Assembly: GCF_014451325.2 (NCBI RefSeq)
Contig: NZ_JACSCH020000010.1
Location: 104,341-168,340 of the forward strand
Reading direction: 5' to 3'
Source: Streptomyces sp. CB02980
GTDB lineage: Bacteria; Actinomycetota; Actinomycetes; Streptomycetales; Streptomycetaceae
Length of the DNA: 64,000 nt
The notes beneath the pieces were generated by a model. It was not told the DNA's origin. It ran no database searches and was given only the letters and a program-made list of their open reading frames with translations. Within the stretch, counting starts at the first letter, position 1. The number at the start of each line of letters is the position of its first letter. A program made the translations under genes and the position numbers. Shown piece after piece: positions 17,274-26,639 of the stretch.

Positions 17274-18896
17274 TCAGAGCCCGGCGACCTTGGAGCTCGC
17301 CGACAGCTCGTAGACCAGCGTGACCGTGCGCCGGCCGCCGGGCGGCAGCGGGACGTCCCAGCGGGCGATGCCCTCGGCGTCGACCGCGTCGGGCGCCGGG
17401 GAGCAGGCCTCCTTGCGGAGCCGCACCTCCACCGCCGAGACCTCCGAGACCGGGATCCGCTCCCGGAGCACGACCACCCGGTCGTCCGTCTCCCCGGGAG
17501 CCGAGAACCGGGAGACGTGCAGCCGGACCGTGCGGGTGACCACCGTCCGCTGGGTGAGCCCGGTGGTGTCCCGGGTCTCCTCCGTCTCCCGCACCACCCG
17601 GTGGTCGTCACGGCTGCCGAAGGCGAGTTCGACCGGGGCGCCGGGGGTGGTGAACTCGAGAGTGCCCCGGCCGCCGAAGCCGCTGCCGCGGATCAGGTCG
17701 ACGGGTCCGGCGAGCAGCACGTGCCCGGACCGGTTGTCGAACCGCACCACCTGGGTGACCAGCGGAGACACCTCGGGCGAGCTGGCGTACTCGCTGCCGG
17801 CCGCCGTACTGAAGACGGAGAGCGGCACCCGGTGCGCGCGGCCGTCCGAGGGCACGGAGACCGGCGTGGGGGAGTGCAGCACCCGCGTCTCGCCGCCGTC
17901 GTCCACACCGGGCAGCCCGAGGACCGGAACGGGCCCCAGGTCGCTGATGTCCTCCTCGCGGAGCTCGACGTCGACCGTGCGCCGCTCCGCCGCCGTACGG
18001 TCCTTGAGCGTCAGCCGGTCCTCGCCCAGCGACGGCGGGTCGGTGGCCAGCGCCGACCTGGCGGTCGACAGCGTCAGCTCGACGCCGGTCCAGTCCTCGC
18101 CCGTGCGCTGCCAGACCATCGCGTCGGTCTCGAGGGTCACGGAGCCGCCGTCGAGCACGGCCCGGTAGGCGGGCCGCCACAGCGCGCACGGGACGAGGTG
18201 GCTCAGGCGCAGCCCGACCGGACCGGCGGCCGTGGCCTCCACGGTCAGCTCGACATGGGCCACCAGCTCGGCGGGTTCCTCCTCGGTGGCGTCCATGGCC
18301 CACCGGACCTCGCCGAGTTCGGCGGCCAGCGCGGACAACCGGGCGTCAGCGGTACGGAGCTGCTCGCCGTACCTGTCGCGCTCGGCGTCCACCCGGTCCA
18401 GTTCGCGGATCCAGCGGGGCCCTTCGGCCTCCCCCGAGCCGGCTCCCTCACCGATGTCCCGCAGGACATCGGTGGCGAGGCGGCCGAGCACGTCGAGGCG
18501 GGTCCGGAGCCGGTCGCGCCGCTGCTCCATGGCCCGTCGCTCCTCGTCGAGGGCGTGGACGCGGTGGCGCAGCGCGGAGTCGTCGGCGGCCGGCCGCCGA
18601 GGCGCGCGCGGCTCCCAGCTGCGGACGACGCGCACGTCGAGCACGGTGGCCGGGTGACCGGAGGTCAACTCGGCATGGAGGGTACGGTCGACGGCCAGCG
18701 CGCTGACCGGTCCGAGCCGCAGCCGCTGGACCCCGCCCGCCAGGTCCAGCTCGACGGCGCGATCGATGTGGGCGCGGTCCTCCAGGCAGGTGACGGCGGT
18801 GACAGGGGCGGGGGTGACGGGGACGGGGGCCGCGGGCACGCGGGTCGACGGCACGGCCGTGCCGTCGCCGGCGCTCGTCTTCGAGGCGGTGGACAT
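17274..18896 (-). CDS. DUF4139 (mucoidy-inhibitor MuiA-like) protein, downstream copy
   Basis: A 540-aa protein. A short Pro/Ala leader is followed by a DUF4140-like N-terminal region, a coiled-coil-rich segment (residues about 110-200, with EERRAMEQRRDRLRTRL) and a C-terminal DUF4139 beta domain ending in SYELSA-like strands. No catalytic motif is recognisable. ATG start at 18894-18896, 8 nt after the stop of the second DUF4139 gene, so the two form an operon. The family is widespread and poorly understood; a cell-surface or assembly role is often proposed, but this copy has no signal peptide. Confidence 0.88.
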   Translation of the reverse strand: MSTASKTSAGDGTAVPSTRVPAAPVPVTPAPVTAVTCLEDRAHIDRAVELDLAGGVQRLRLGPVSALAVDRTLHAELTSGHPATVLDVRVVRSWEPRAPRRPAADDSALRHRVHALDEERRAMEQRRDRLRTRLDVLGRLATDVLRDIGEGAGSGEAEGPRWIRELDRVDAERDRYGEQLRTADARLSALAAELGEVRWAMDATEEEPAELVAHVELTVEATAAGPVGLRLSHLVPCALWRPAYRAVLDGGSVTLETDAMVWQRTGEDWTGVELTLSTARSALATDPPSLGEDRLTLKDRTAAERRTVDVELREEDISDLGPVPVLGLPGVDDGGETRVLHSPTPVSVPSDGRAHRVPLSVFSTAAGSEYASSPEVSPLVTQVVRFDNRSGHVLLAGPVDLIRGSGFGGRGTLEFTTPGAPVELAFGSRDDHRVVRETEETRDTTGLTQRTVVTRTVRLHVSRFSAPGETDDRVVVLRERIPVSEVSAVEVRLRKEACSPAPDAVDAEGIARWDVPLPPGGRRTVTLVYELSASSKVAGL

Positions 18897-18904
18897 GGTG
18901 TGTC

Positions 18905-21205
18905 TCAGCTCCTGCGGTTGCCGCCGACCAGGGCTTTGCCGGCCGGGATGCGAATCTCGTAACCGCCGTCGAGGGCGGCGGTGCCACCGGCGGGCAGGTC
19001 CACCCGCCAGACGCGGGTGCCCGGGGCGTGCTGCTCGGACGTTCCGCCGTCCTCGGGCGCCGTCCAGCCGGCCCGCTCCTCGATGCGCACGTCGGCCTCG
19101 GAGGTGACCGGCACGCGCTCGCGGATCTCGACCGTGGCGGGCCTCGCGAGCCCGTTGGCCAGCTCGACGTGGACGCGGTGGTCGAGCACGGTGATGTTGT
19201 TGCGCAGGCCTGCGGTCGACTCGTTCAGGTGCGTGCGGCGCGTGACCCGGATGCCCTCGGCCGGCCCGAGTCCCACCCGGCGTACGCCGCCGGGGGCGAG
19301 GGTGGGCAGTGCGGTGGTCAGCAGGAAGTCGTCGTCGACGGTGACCTCCACCGGGCCGGCGAGCAGCGCCTGGTCCGTGGCGTTGGAGAGGACCAGCGTC
19401 GCGTACACGGTCTGCTCCACGGACGGCACGCAGAGGTACTCGGTGCGCAGACCGACCGGAATCTCCCCGACGGTGACGGTGTGCCAGGTGCCGTCCGACG
19501 GCACGTCGGCGCGGGCGGCGGCATCGAAGCGGTGGTCGAAGGAACCGGCCGACTCGCGGGGCCGAACGGCATGCCCGGGCAGCGGCAGCGAGGCCACGGC
19601 ATCGGCGCGACGCCGGTGTTCGGCCGCCACCGCGTCGAAGGGCGAGGCGGGGAACAGCCGGCCTCTGCGCGCACTCGGCTCGTCCGGGCCGGACAGCACC
19701 AGGGCGGCGTAGTCGAGCTCGTCGCCGCTCGGCCGCGGCGGCCCGGGCGGTGGGGGAGGAGGCGGCGGTGCCGGGGCAGCGCCGAGCGGTGCCGGAGCAG
19801 CGGGGGCCATCGCGGCGGGGGCGGGAGCGCCCGCGAAGGACTGACCGCCGCCGCGTGGCATGCCGCCGGGCTGAGCCGGCGACCGCCGGGCGAAGTCGGG
19901 GGAAGCCTCGCGGCGGAAGGCCTCGGGGGCGGAGCCGTATCCGCCTCCCGGCGCCGGTGGCGGCGGCGGTGCGCCGTAGGCCTGTGGTGCCGGCGGGGGG
20001 ATCGGCGGCCCACCGGAGGTCAGTGGCGCCGGCAGCGGTACGGGATCGGGTACGAAGCCTCCCCCGGCCGCGACGGGCAGGGGGGAGCCGCTCCCGGCCG
20101 CGGGTGCCGCGGCCCCGGGTGCGCGGGGCGCGAGAGGTCGCGGGCCCGCCGCCGCGTAGCCGGCGAACAGGTCGGCGAGCCCCGCCGGAGGCTCGCGCCA
20201 GCCGGAAGGAGCGGGGGCCGCCTGACGGCGTCCGATCCGGATCGAGCGGAGCTTCGGCAGGTCGGTACGGCGCCGCAGATCGGCGGTGGCCAGGGCGATC
20301 CGTACCCCGGTCCAGTCCTCGCCGGTGCGCTGGGCGACCGAGGCGCGCAGCACCAGGCGGCCGGTGCCGTCGCCCTGACGGTGGGTGAGGCGGTAGGCCG
20401 GCACCCAGACGGCGCCGGGCACCCCGTACTCCAGCTCCAGCTCCACTTCGGGACGCGGCGCCGCCTCGCCCTGCGCCCCGCCCTCCACCTCGGCGTCACC
20501 GTCCGCTTCCACCAGGGTCAGGACCGCGGACACCGTGGTCTCCACGTGCGTCGACGGAGTGGCGCTGGAAGCACGGGCGAGCCGGTCCGTGGCGACGGAC
20601 AGCTCGTGCTCGGCCCGGAGCAGCTCCTCCTCCAGCTCGGCGAGCCGGGCGTGCAGTCCGGTGAGCCGGGCGTCCACGAAGTCGGCGAGCTCCAGCCACG
20701 CGTCGACAGGGGTACGGCGGTGCGGGTCGTCGCGCTTGCGGGCCGGCGGCACCGGGCGCAGCCCACCGACCTCCGCGATCAGTCGCTGCTGCCGGTCCCG
20801 GCGTCCCTCCGCCGCCGCGTACGCGTCGCGCAGCCGCTCGACCTCGCGTCGCAGCCCCTCCGGCACGCCGGAGGCGGTGCCCAGCGGCTCGGCCTCGACC
20901 TCCACCCGGGCCTCGGTGACCCGTATCCCGGAGGCGCCGAGGACCCGGGCCCGCAGCGAGCCGGGGTCCAGCGAACGCGGCAGCCCCGTGACGCGGACCC
21001 GGCCGTCCGAGGGCACGGGCCCCCGGGCCAGGCGGCGGCAGAGCGCCCCCTGCGCGTACACGACGACCGAGTCGAGGGCCGATCCCCACGTCGATGCCGT
21101 CCCGCTCGTGCCGGTCGACCCAGTCGTCCCGGCCACCCCGGCCACCCCGGTCGACCCGCTCGTCCCGGCCACCCCGGTCGTCGTTCCAGCTGCGTCAGCC
21201 GTCAT
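18905..21205 (-). CDS. DUF4139 protein with long Pro/Gly/Ala-rich insert, upstream copy
   Basis: A 766-aa relative of the protein at 17274..18896. After a Gly/Thr/Ser repeat of about 40 residues (GVAG/TSGSTG pattern), a DUF4140-like domain begins at DSVVVYAQGALC. A coiled coil (LHARLAELEEELLRAEHEL) follows, then DUF4139. An insert of about 220 residues near the middle is extremely rich in Pro, Ala and Gly, including a run of ten prolines, and splits the DUF4139 domain. ATG at 21203-21205; a longer open frame upstream is antisense read-through. Two unequal copies side by side suggest a heteromeric pair. No function can be assigned. Confidence 0.87.
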   Translation of the reverse strand: MTADAAGTTTGVAGTSGSTGVAGVAGTTGSTGTSGTASTWGSALDSVVVYAQGALCRRLARGPVPSDGRVRVTGLPRSLDPGSLRARVLGASGIRVTEARVEVEAEPLGTASGVPEGLRREVERLRDAYAAAEGRRDRQQRLIAEVGGLRPVPPARKRDDPHRRTPVDAWLELADFVDARLTGLHARLAELEEELLRAEHELSVATDRLARASSATPSTHVETTVSAVLTLVEADGDAEVEGGAQGEAAPRPEVELELEYGVPGAVWVPAYRLTHRQGDGTGRLVLRASVAQRTGEDWTGVRIALATADLRRRTDLPKLRSIRIGRRQAAPAPSGWREPPAGLADLFAGYAAAGPRPLAPRAPGAAAPAAGSGSPLPVAAGGGFVPDPVPLPAPLTSGGPPIPPPAPQAYGAPPPPPAPGGGYGSAPEAFRREASPDFARRSPAQPGGMPRGGGQSFAGAPAPAAMAPAAPAPLGAAPAPPPPPPPPGPPRPSGDELDYAALVLSGPDEPSARRGRLFPASPFDAVAAEHRRRADAVASLPLPGHAVRPRESAGSFDHRFDAAARADVPSDGTWHTVTVGEIPVGLRTEYLCVPSVEQTVYATLVLSNATDQALLAGPVEVTVDDDFLLTTALPTLAPGGVRRVGLGPAEGIRVTRRTHLNESTAGLRNNITVLDHRVHVELANGLARPATVEIRERVPVTSEADVRIEERAGWTAPEDGGTSEQHAPGTRVWRVDLPAGGTAALDGGYEIRIPAGKALVGGNRRS

Positions 21206-21224
21206 GCGCCCCCGCCCCCGTCCT

Positions 21225-21256
21225 GTCACGCTGTCCTGCTCCGTCAGCGGCGTGAC
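21225..21256. promoter_or_regulatory. Inverted repeat in divergent promoter region
   Basis: GTCACGC (21225-21231) and GCGTGAC (21250-21256) form perfect 7-bp arms 18 nt apart in the 220-bp region between the DUF4139 operon and the GCS2-family gene. A regulator site is possible; no regulator is adjacent. Confidence 0.3.
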
Positions 21257-21425
21257 GAAGCCTACGCCCGGGCACTGACACGCACCGAGGGCTTTCCGGA
21301 GTACCGCCGGTCGGGTGCGCGCGTGCGCCCGGGGAGGGCTTCCGATCCGCTTCGGTGGTTGGCCGGCCCCGGGAGTGGGACGCTGGAGGGTGGAGGTCCG
21401 TGCCGACGAGACTCGGGAGGGCCCG

Positions 21426-22907
21426 ATGGGACGTGACGTTCCGGCGCTGGAGTTCACCCGTGAAGACCGTCGCCGGTTCCGGAACAAGGTGCACACGTGC
21501 CTCGACGTGTTCGCGCGGATGCTGCGCGAGTCGCGGTTCGACTTCGAACGGCCGCAGGTCGGTCTGGAGATCGAGCTGAACCTCGTGGACGCCACCGGCG
21601 AACCGGCCATGCGCAGCACCGACGTGCTGGAGGCGATCGCGGATCCCGCCTGGTCGACCGAGCTGGGCCGGTTCAACCTGGAGATCAACCTCGAACCGAG
21701 GCGGCTCAGCGCGGGCGGCGGTCCCGACTCCTGGGAGCAGGAGATCCGAGACGCGCTCAACCACGCCGAGCAGCAGGCGGCGGGGATCGGCGCGCATCTG
21801 GTCATGATCGGCATCCTGCCGACCCTCGAACTCAAGGACGCGGGCCCCGAGTCGCTCTCCGAGAACCCCCGCTACCACCTCCTGAACGAGCAGATCTTCG
21901 CCGCCCGCGGCGAGGACCTGCTGATCTCCGTGGACGGCGTGGAACGGCTGCGTACCCACGCGGAGACGATCACGCCGGAGGCGGCGTGCACCAGCACCCA
22001 GTTCCACCTCCAGGTGTCGCCGGACGAGTTCGCGGACTACTGGAACGCCGCGCAGGCCGTGGCGGGCGTGCAGGTGGCACTGGCGGCGAACTCGCCGTTC
22101 CTGTTCTCCAAGGAGCTGTGGCGCGAGACGCGCATCCCCCTCTTCGAGCAGGCCACCGACACCCGGCCCGACGAGCTGAAGGTGCAGGGCGTGCGGCCGC
22201 GGGTCTGGTTCGGCGAGCGGTGGATCACCTCCGTCTTCGACCTCTTCGAGGAGAACGCGCGCTACTTCCCGGCCCTGCTGCCCCTGTGCGACGACGAGGA
22301 CCCGGAGGAGACGCTCGGCCGCGGCGCAACGCCGGGACTGTCCGAGCTCACCCTCCACAACGGCACCGTCTACCGCTGGAACCGCCCCGTCTACGACGTG
22401 GCCGACGGCGTCCCGCACCTCCGCGTGGAGAACAGGGTGCTCCCCGCGGGCCCCACCGTCGCCGACACGCTGGCGAACGGCGCGTTCTACTACGGGCTGA
22501 TCCGGGCCCTGGTCGACGAGGACCGGCCCGTCTGGTCACGGATGTCCTTCGCGGCCGCCGAGGACAACCTGCACACCGCCGCCCGCCACGGCATCGACGC
22601 GCAGGTGTACTGGCCCGGGATGGGCGAGGTCCCGGTGACCGAACTGGTCCTGCGGCGGCTGCTGCCGCTCGCGGACCGAGGCCTCGAACGGATGGGCCTG
22701 GAGGCGTCCCGGCGGGAGCCGCTCCTCGGAGTCATCGAGCAGCGGTGCGTCAGCGGTCGCAACGGCGCGCAGTGGCAGTCCGAGATGTTCCATCACATCC
22801 ATGACATCGACCACGCGGGCCGGCATCAGGCGCTGCGGCGGATGACACAGCAGTACATCGAGTACATGCATCTGAACGCGCCGGCCCACACCTGGCCGGT
22901 CGACTGA
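21426..22907 (+). CDS. Glutamate-cysteine ligase (GCS2)-family carboxylate-amine ligase
   Basis: A 493-aa protein. QVGLEIELNLVD, near residue 40, is the GCS2 entry strand with metal-binding glutamates. TSTQFHLQVS and LANGAFYYGL-type motifs follow in the expected order. The family ligates glutamate or another carboxylate to an amine using ATP. Streptomyces make mycothiol rather than glutathione, so the true product is probably not gamma-glutamylcysteine for glutathione; ergothioneine-type or unknown amides are possible. The chosen ATG at 21426 begins MGRDVPALEF, the usual start region of this protein. No neighbour clarifies the substrate. Confidence 0.85.
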   Translation: MGRDVPALEFTREDRRRFRNKVHTCLDVFARMLRESRFDFERPQVGLEIELNLVDATGEPAMRSTDVLEAIADPAWSTELGRFNLEINLEPRRLSAGGGPDSWEQEIRDALNHAEQQAAGIGAHLVMIGILPTLELKDAGPESLSENPRYHLLNEQIFAARGEDLLISVDGVERLRTHAETITPEAACTSTQFHLQVSPDEFADYWNAAQAVAGVQVALAANSPFLFSKELWRETRIPLFEQATDTRPDELKVQGVRPRVWFGERWITSVFDLFEENARYFPALLPLCDDEDPEETLGRGATPGLSELTLHNGTVYRWNRPVYDVADGVPHLRVENRVLPAGPTVADTLANGAFYYGLIRALVDEDRPVWSRMSFAAAEDNLHTAARHGIDAQVYWPGMGEVPVTELVLRRLLPLADRGLERMGLEASRREPLLGVIEQRCVSGRNGAQWQSEMFHHIHDIDHAGRHQALRRMTQQYIEYMHLNAPAHTWPVD

Positions 22908-22944
22908 AGCGTATGGCGGGGTGAGTCGGGGCAGGGGCGTGATC

Positions 22945-24294
22945 ATGACCGACACGCCGCCTCCCGGGCGCCACGACGCGACCTCCCGTGCCACCACGAC
23001 AACCTCCTTCGATCCCGCGGCCCCGCCACAACCTCCCTCCTCCCGCCGTCCGTTACGTCAGCTCCTCGCGGCGTCCGTCGGCAACGCGGTGGAGTGGTAC
23101 GACTGGTACGCGTACACCTTCCTGGCCGCCTACCTCGCGAACCAGGTCTTCCCCAAGAGCTCGGGGAACTCCCTCGTCCCCCTCCTGTCGACCTTCGCCG
23201 TCTTCGCCGTCGGCTTCTTCATGCGCCCCGTCGGCGGACTCCTCATGGGCGCACTGGCCGACCGGCGCGGACGGCGGACCGCCCTCACCGCGACGATCCT
23301 GCTCATGGGCGGCAGCAGCCTGCTGGTCGGACTCACCCCGACGTACGCCGCGGCCGGCGTCCTCGCCCCCGTCGTGCTCGTGATCGCCCGACTCCTTCAA
23401 GGGCTGTCCGTGGGAGGCGAGTTCGCGGCCTCGACGACCTTCCTCGTCGAGTCGGCGGGACCCGGCCGACGCGGTCTGTTCTCCTCCTTCCAGTACGTCT
23501 CCACCTCCGCCGGACAGCTCGCCGCCTCCGGCATCGCCGCCCTGCTGGTCAGCCTGCTCGGTGAGGACCGGATGAACGGCTGGGGCTGGCGGATCCCCTT
23601 CCTGCTCGGTGCGGTGTTCAGCCTCGCCGGCTTCTGGATCCGCCGGGGCGCCGAGGAGACCCGGAGCGTCGCCCAGCGCGAGGCTCCCCGCCCGGGGCTC
23701 TTCGAGGCCCTGCGCCACCACCCCCGCGCCTCGCTGCTGATCGGCGGCATCACGGCCGGCGGCACCCTCGCGTACTACACGTGGACCTCCTACCTCCCGA
23801 CGTACGCGGAGCTCAACACCGGCATCGACAAGGCGGACGCGCTGCTGGCCGGAACCCTCTCCCTGGCGTTCTTCGCGCTGCTGCAACCGGTCGGCGGACT
23901 GCTCTCCGACCGCTTCGGCCGCAAGCCGTCCCTGCTGTTCTTCGGCATCGGTTTCGCGGTGCTCGCCGTGCCGCTGCTGCGCGCGCTCGACGGCTCGTTC
24001 CTCTCCCTCCTCCTGGTGCAGTGCGCGGGCATGGTGCTGCTGACCGGCTTCACCTCGATCTCCGCCGCGGTGAACGCGGAGATGTTCCCCGCGCGCGTGC
24101 GGGCGGCCGGGATCGGCTTCCCGTACTCGCTGACGGTGGCGCTCTTCGGCGGCACGGCACCGTATGTCGGAACGCTCCTGAAGGAGTGGGACGTGCCCGG
24201 TCTCTTCCCCTGGTACGTGGCCGCCCTGTGCGTCGTCTCCTCGGCGGTGTACCTCCGGCTTCCGGAGACCGCCCACAAGGAACTGGATCGCTGA
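22945..24294 (+). CDS. MHS-family MFS proton symporter for a small carboxylate or osmolyte
   Basis: A 449-aa 12-TM transporter of the metabolite:H+ symporter group (KgtP, ProP, ShiA). Diagnostic are AASVGNAVEWYDWYAY at TM1, RPVGGLLMGALADRRGRR at loop 2-3, and LLQGLSVGGEFAASTTFLVE in TM4-5. DRFGRKPSL marks the symmetry-related loop 8-9. ATG at 22945 is chosen over an upstream GTG (22921) because the extension is unlike the family. It lies 37 nt after the GCS2-family gene and could be co-transcribed. The substrate (for example alpha-ketoglutarate, shikimate or proline) is not readable. Confidence 0.9.
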   Translation: MTDTPPPGRHDATSRATTTTSFDPAAPPQPPSSRRPLRQLLAASVGNAVEWYDWYAYTFLAAYLANQVFPKSSGNSLVPLLSTFAVFAVGFFMRPVGGLLMGALADRRGRRTALTATILLMGGSSLLVGLTPTYAAAGVLAPVVLVIARLLQGLSVGGEFAASTTFLVESAGPGRRGLFSSFQYVSTSAGQLAASGIAALLVSLLGEDRMNGWGWRIPFLLGAVFSLAGFWIRRGAEETRSVAQREAPRPGLFEALRHHPRASLLIGGITAGGTLAYYTWTSYLPTYAELNTGIDKADALLAGTLSLAFFALLQPVGGLLSDRFGRKPSLLFFGIGFAVLAVPLLRALDGSFLSLLLVQCAGMVLLTGFTSISAAVNAEMFPARVRAAGIGFPYSLTVALFGGTAPYVGTLLKEWDVPGLFPWYVAALCVVSSAVYLRLPETAHKELDR

Positions 24295-24373
24295 CTCGGC
24301 GGCCGGACGACGGCGGGACTCGACCACCGGGGGCGGGTCCGAGGGTGGTGGCGAGCGGTGCGGGGCCTACGGC

Positions 24374-24826
24374 CTACTCCGGCAGCGGACGGTCGTCGAT
24401 GACGTTCTTCATGACGAGGGTCGACGTCAGCCGCTGGACCCCCGGCAGCTTGGCCAGCTTCTCGTCGTAGAGCTGCTGGTAGGCGACCAGGTCGGTGGTG
24501 GCGACGCGCAGGAGGTAGTCGGGCTCGCCGAAGAGGCGCTGGGCCTGGATGACGTGCGGGATGGCCGTCACGGCCTCTTCGAAGGCCGTGACGGTGTCGC
24601 GGTCCTCCCAGCGCAGGGTGGCGAAGACGAGCGCTTCGAAGTGCAGACCGACGGCCGCCGGGTCGACGACGGCGCGGTAGCCGCGGATGGCGCCCTCCCG
24701 TTCGAGGTCGCGCAGCCGCCGGTGGCAGGGCGAGACGCTCAGCTGTACGCGGGCGGCCAGCTCGGTCACGGTCAGACGACCGTCCATCTGCAGCTCGGTG
24801 AGAATCTTCCGGTCCAGGGCATCCAT
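24374..24826 (-). CDS. Lrp/AsnC-family regulator
   Basis: A 150-aa protein with the N-terminal HTH (MDALDRKILTELQMDGRLT...LSVSPCHRRLRDLEREGAI) and the C-terminal RAM ligand domain (FGEPDYLLRVATTDLVAYQQL). It is divergent from a LysE-type exporter, the classic pairing in which an Lrp protein binds an amino acid and switches on its export. A perfect 14-bp palindrome abuts the start codon, suggesting autoregulation. The ATG at 24824-24826 is the family start; the open frame further upstream is not protein-like. Confidence 0.95.
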   Translation of the reverse strand: MDALDRKILTELQMDGRLTVTELAARVQLSVSPCHRRLRDLEREGAIRGYRAVVDPAAVGLHFEALVFATLRWEDRDTVTAFEEAVTAIPHVIQAQRLFGEPDYLLRVATTDLVAYQQLYDEKLAKLPGVQRLTSTLVMKNVIDDRPLPE

Positions 24827-24840
24827 GGAGAATATTCTCC
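24827..24840. promoter_or_regulatory. Palindromic operator at the Lrp gene start
   Basis: GGAGAATATTCTCC, a perfect 14-bp palindrome, ends directly at the ATG of the Lrp gene on the minus strand; its GGAG half also serves as the ribosome site. Binding by the Lrp protein would block its own expression; this is inferred. Confidence 0.65.
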
Positions 24841-24938
24841 CCCTCCAGCGCCGATCATGGGGTAAGTGCGCAAACACTTTCGGGCATATCAGGCCTAATC
24901 TTCCCTCTCGAAGCACGAAGCGCGAGAGGGATCGATCG

Positions 24939-25568
24939 ATGGACACGACGACGGTGGCGGCATTCCTGGCAGTGGATCTGCTGCTGGTGTTCACGCCGGG
25001 CGCGGACTGGGCCTACGCGATCTCGGCCGGGCTGCGGGACCGGTCGGTCGTTCCGGCGGTCGCCGGGCTGATAGCCGGATACGCCGGGTACACGCTGCTC
25101 GCCGTGGCCGGCCTGGTGGTGATCGTGGCGAGCTCGGCGACCGCCCTCACCGCGCTGACCGTCGCCGGGGCCGGCTACCTGATGTGGCTGGGCTGGGGCG
25201 TGCTGCGCCGGCCGGCCGTGCTCGCCGCGTCCACGCAGACCATGGCCTCCTCGCGGGGGCGGATCATGCTGAAGGGCGCGGGGATCAGTGGCCTGAATCC
25301 CAAGGCGTTGATCCTGTACTTCTCGTTGTTCCCGCAGTTCATCGACAGCGCGGGCGGCTGGCCGGTCGCCGCCCAGACGGGGCTGCTCGGCACGCTCCAC
25401 ATGACGGCCTGCGCAGTGGTCTACCTCGCCGTCGGGGTGCTCGCCCGCACGGTCCTGAGCACCAGGCCCTCCGCGGCCCGGGTCGTCACCCGGGTGTCCG
25501 GTGCCATGATGATCGCCATCGGCGGATTCCTGCTGGTGGAACGCCTGATGGATCGCCTGATCGCCTGA
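24939..25568 (+). CDS. LysE-family amino-acid exporter
   Basis: A 209-aa membrane protein with about six hydrophobic segments. It has the family N-terminus with the conserved LLLVFTPGADWAYA motif in TM1 and the GISGLNPKALILYFSLFPQF motif of the LysE/RhtB family. It exports amino acids or homoserine-like compounds. ATG at 24939 with GAGAGGG about 9 nt upstream. The divergent Lrp gene is the likely regulator. A GATCGGCTGA tandem lies around the stop codon. Confidence 0.93.
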   Translation: MDTTTVAAFLAVDLLLVFTPGADWAYAISAGLRDRSVVPAVAGLIAGYAGYTLLAVAGLVVIVASSATALTALTVAGAGYLMWLGWGVLRRPAVLAASTQTMASSRGRIMLKGAGISGLNPKALILYFSLFPQFIDSAGGWPVAAQTGLLGTLHMTACAVVYLAVGVLARTVLSTRPSAARVVTRVSGAMMIAIGGFLLVERLMDRLIA

Positions 25569-25624
25569 TCGGCTGATCGGCTGAGGAGGACGGGCGGCGC
25601 GCGCGGGCGCCGTGAGCGCGGCGG

Positions 25625-25653
25625 GGCCGGCGGCCCCGAGGGGGCCGCCGGCC
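25625..25653. terminator. Bidirectional terminator hairpin
   Basis: A perfect 13-bp stem (25625-25637 with 25641-25653) and GAG loop between the convergent lysE-type and protease genes. Confidence 0.65.
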
Positions 25654-25721
25654 TGTGTGCGCGGGTGCGGACCGAGAGGTCAGAAGACTTTCACGCCTTG
25701 CCGGAAGCGCTCACGCCGTTG

Positions 25722-26639
25722 TCAGAAGACGCTGACGCCGTACGCGCTCAGCGCCTCCGTCACCGGCTGGAAGAACGTCGTGCCGCCGCTGGAGCAGTTG
25801 CCGCTGCCGCCGGAGGTGAGGCCGAGCGCCGTCGTGCCGGAGAAGAGCGCGCCGCCGCTGTCGCCGGGCTCGGCGCAGACGTTGGTCTGGATCAGGCCGT
25901 AGACGATGTCGCCGCCGCCGTAGTTGACGGTCGCGTTGAGGCCGGTGACCGTTCCGCCGTGCAGACCGGTGGTGCTGCCGCTGCGCTGCACGGACTGACC
26001 GACGGAGGCGTTGCCCGCGCCGGTGATGTCGCGGTAGGTGCCGTTGTAGAGGTAGACGCGGCCGTCCGCCGCCGAGGCGTTGGAGTGCCGGATGATGCCG
26101 TAGTCGTTGGTCGGGAAGCTGGTGCCGGCCCGGGTGCCGAGCACCGTGGTGCTGGACGAGTTGGTGTACCAGGTGCTGCCGATGTTGGTGCAGTGACCGG
26201 CGGTCAGGGCGTAGTAGGTGGAGCCGCTGCGGACGTTGAAGCCGAGCGAGCAGCGCCCGCCGCCCGCGTAGATGGCCTGGCCGCCCGCGATGAGCTTGTT
26301 GAACGTGCCGGGCGTCCGCTTGATCTCCAGGCTGGCGGCGCGGTCGCCCGCCGCCTTCTTGATCTCGGCGATCTCGGCGGCGGAGACCGTGGAGTCGGCG
26401 GTGAGGACGATCTTCCCGGTCGCCTGGTCGGTGTACCACGCGGTGCCGGGAACGTCGGCTCCGCGTACCGCCTGGTCGGCGACGGCGAGCTGGGCGGCGG
26501 TGGCCCGGCCTTCCCCGGTCGTGGCGGCGGACGAGGCGGGGACGGCAAGCGCTGAGGCGGCGAGCAGGGCGGAGGTCACGGCGATCAGCCGTGCGCCCTT
26601 GGCCGCGCCGCCGAGGGGGGACAGACGCTTGAGGTTCAC
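25722..26639 (-). CDS. Secreted streptogrisin B-like serine protease (S1, alpha-lytic type)
   Basis: A 305-aa preproprotein: signal peptide about 1-38, propeptide about 39-116 (alpha-lytic pro domain, [21 protein letters not shown]), and mature protease from I117 ([19 protein letters not shown]), closely like streptogrisins A and B. The triad is H149 (LTAGHC), D179 (NDYGIIR) and S261 (EPGDSGG), with disulfide cysteines 130/150 and 255/282. The mature part is 189 residues, matching the family. GTG start at 26637-26639 with CGGAGGATCC upstream. A partial copy of the 3' end (TCAGAAGAC...CACGCC) lies just downstream. Confidence 0.95.
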   Translation of the reverse strand: MNLKRLSPLGGAAKGARLIAVTSALLAASALAVPASSAATTGEGRATAAQLAVADQAVRGADVPGTAWYTDQATGKIVLTADSTVSAAEIAEIKKAAGDRAASLEIKRTPGTFNKLIAGGQAIYAGGGRCSLGFNVRSGSTYYALTAGHCTNIGSTWYTNSSSTTVLGTRAGTSFPTNDYGIIRHSNASAADGRVYLYNGTYRDITGAGNASVGQSVQRSGSTTGLHGGTVTGLNATVNYGGGDIVYGLIQTNVCAEPGDSGGALFSGTTALGLTSGGSGNCSSGGTTFFQPVTEALSAYGVSVF

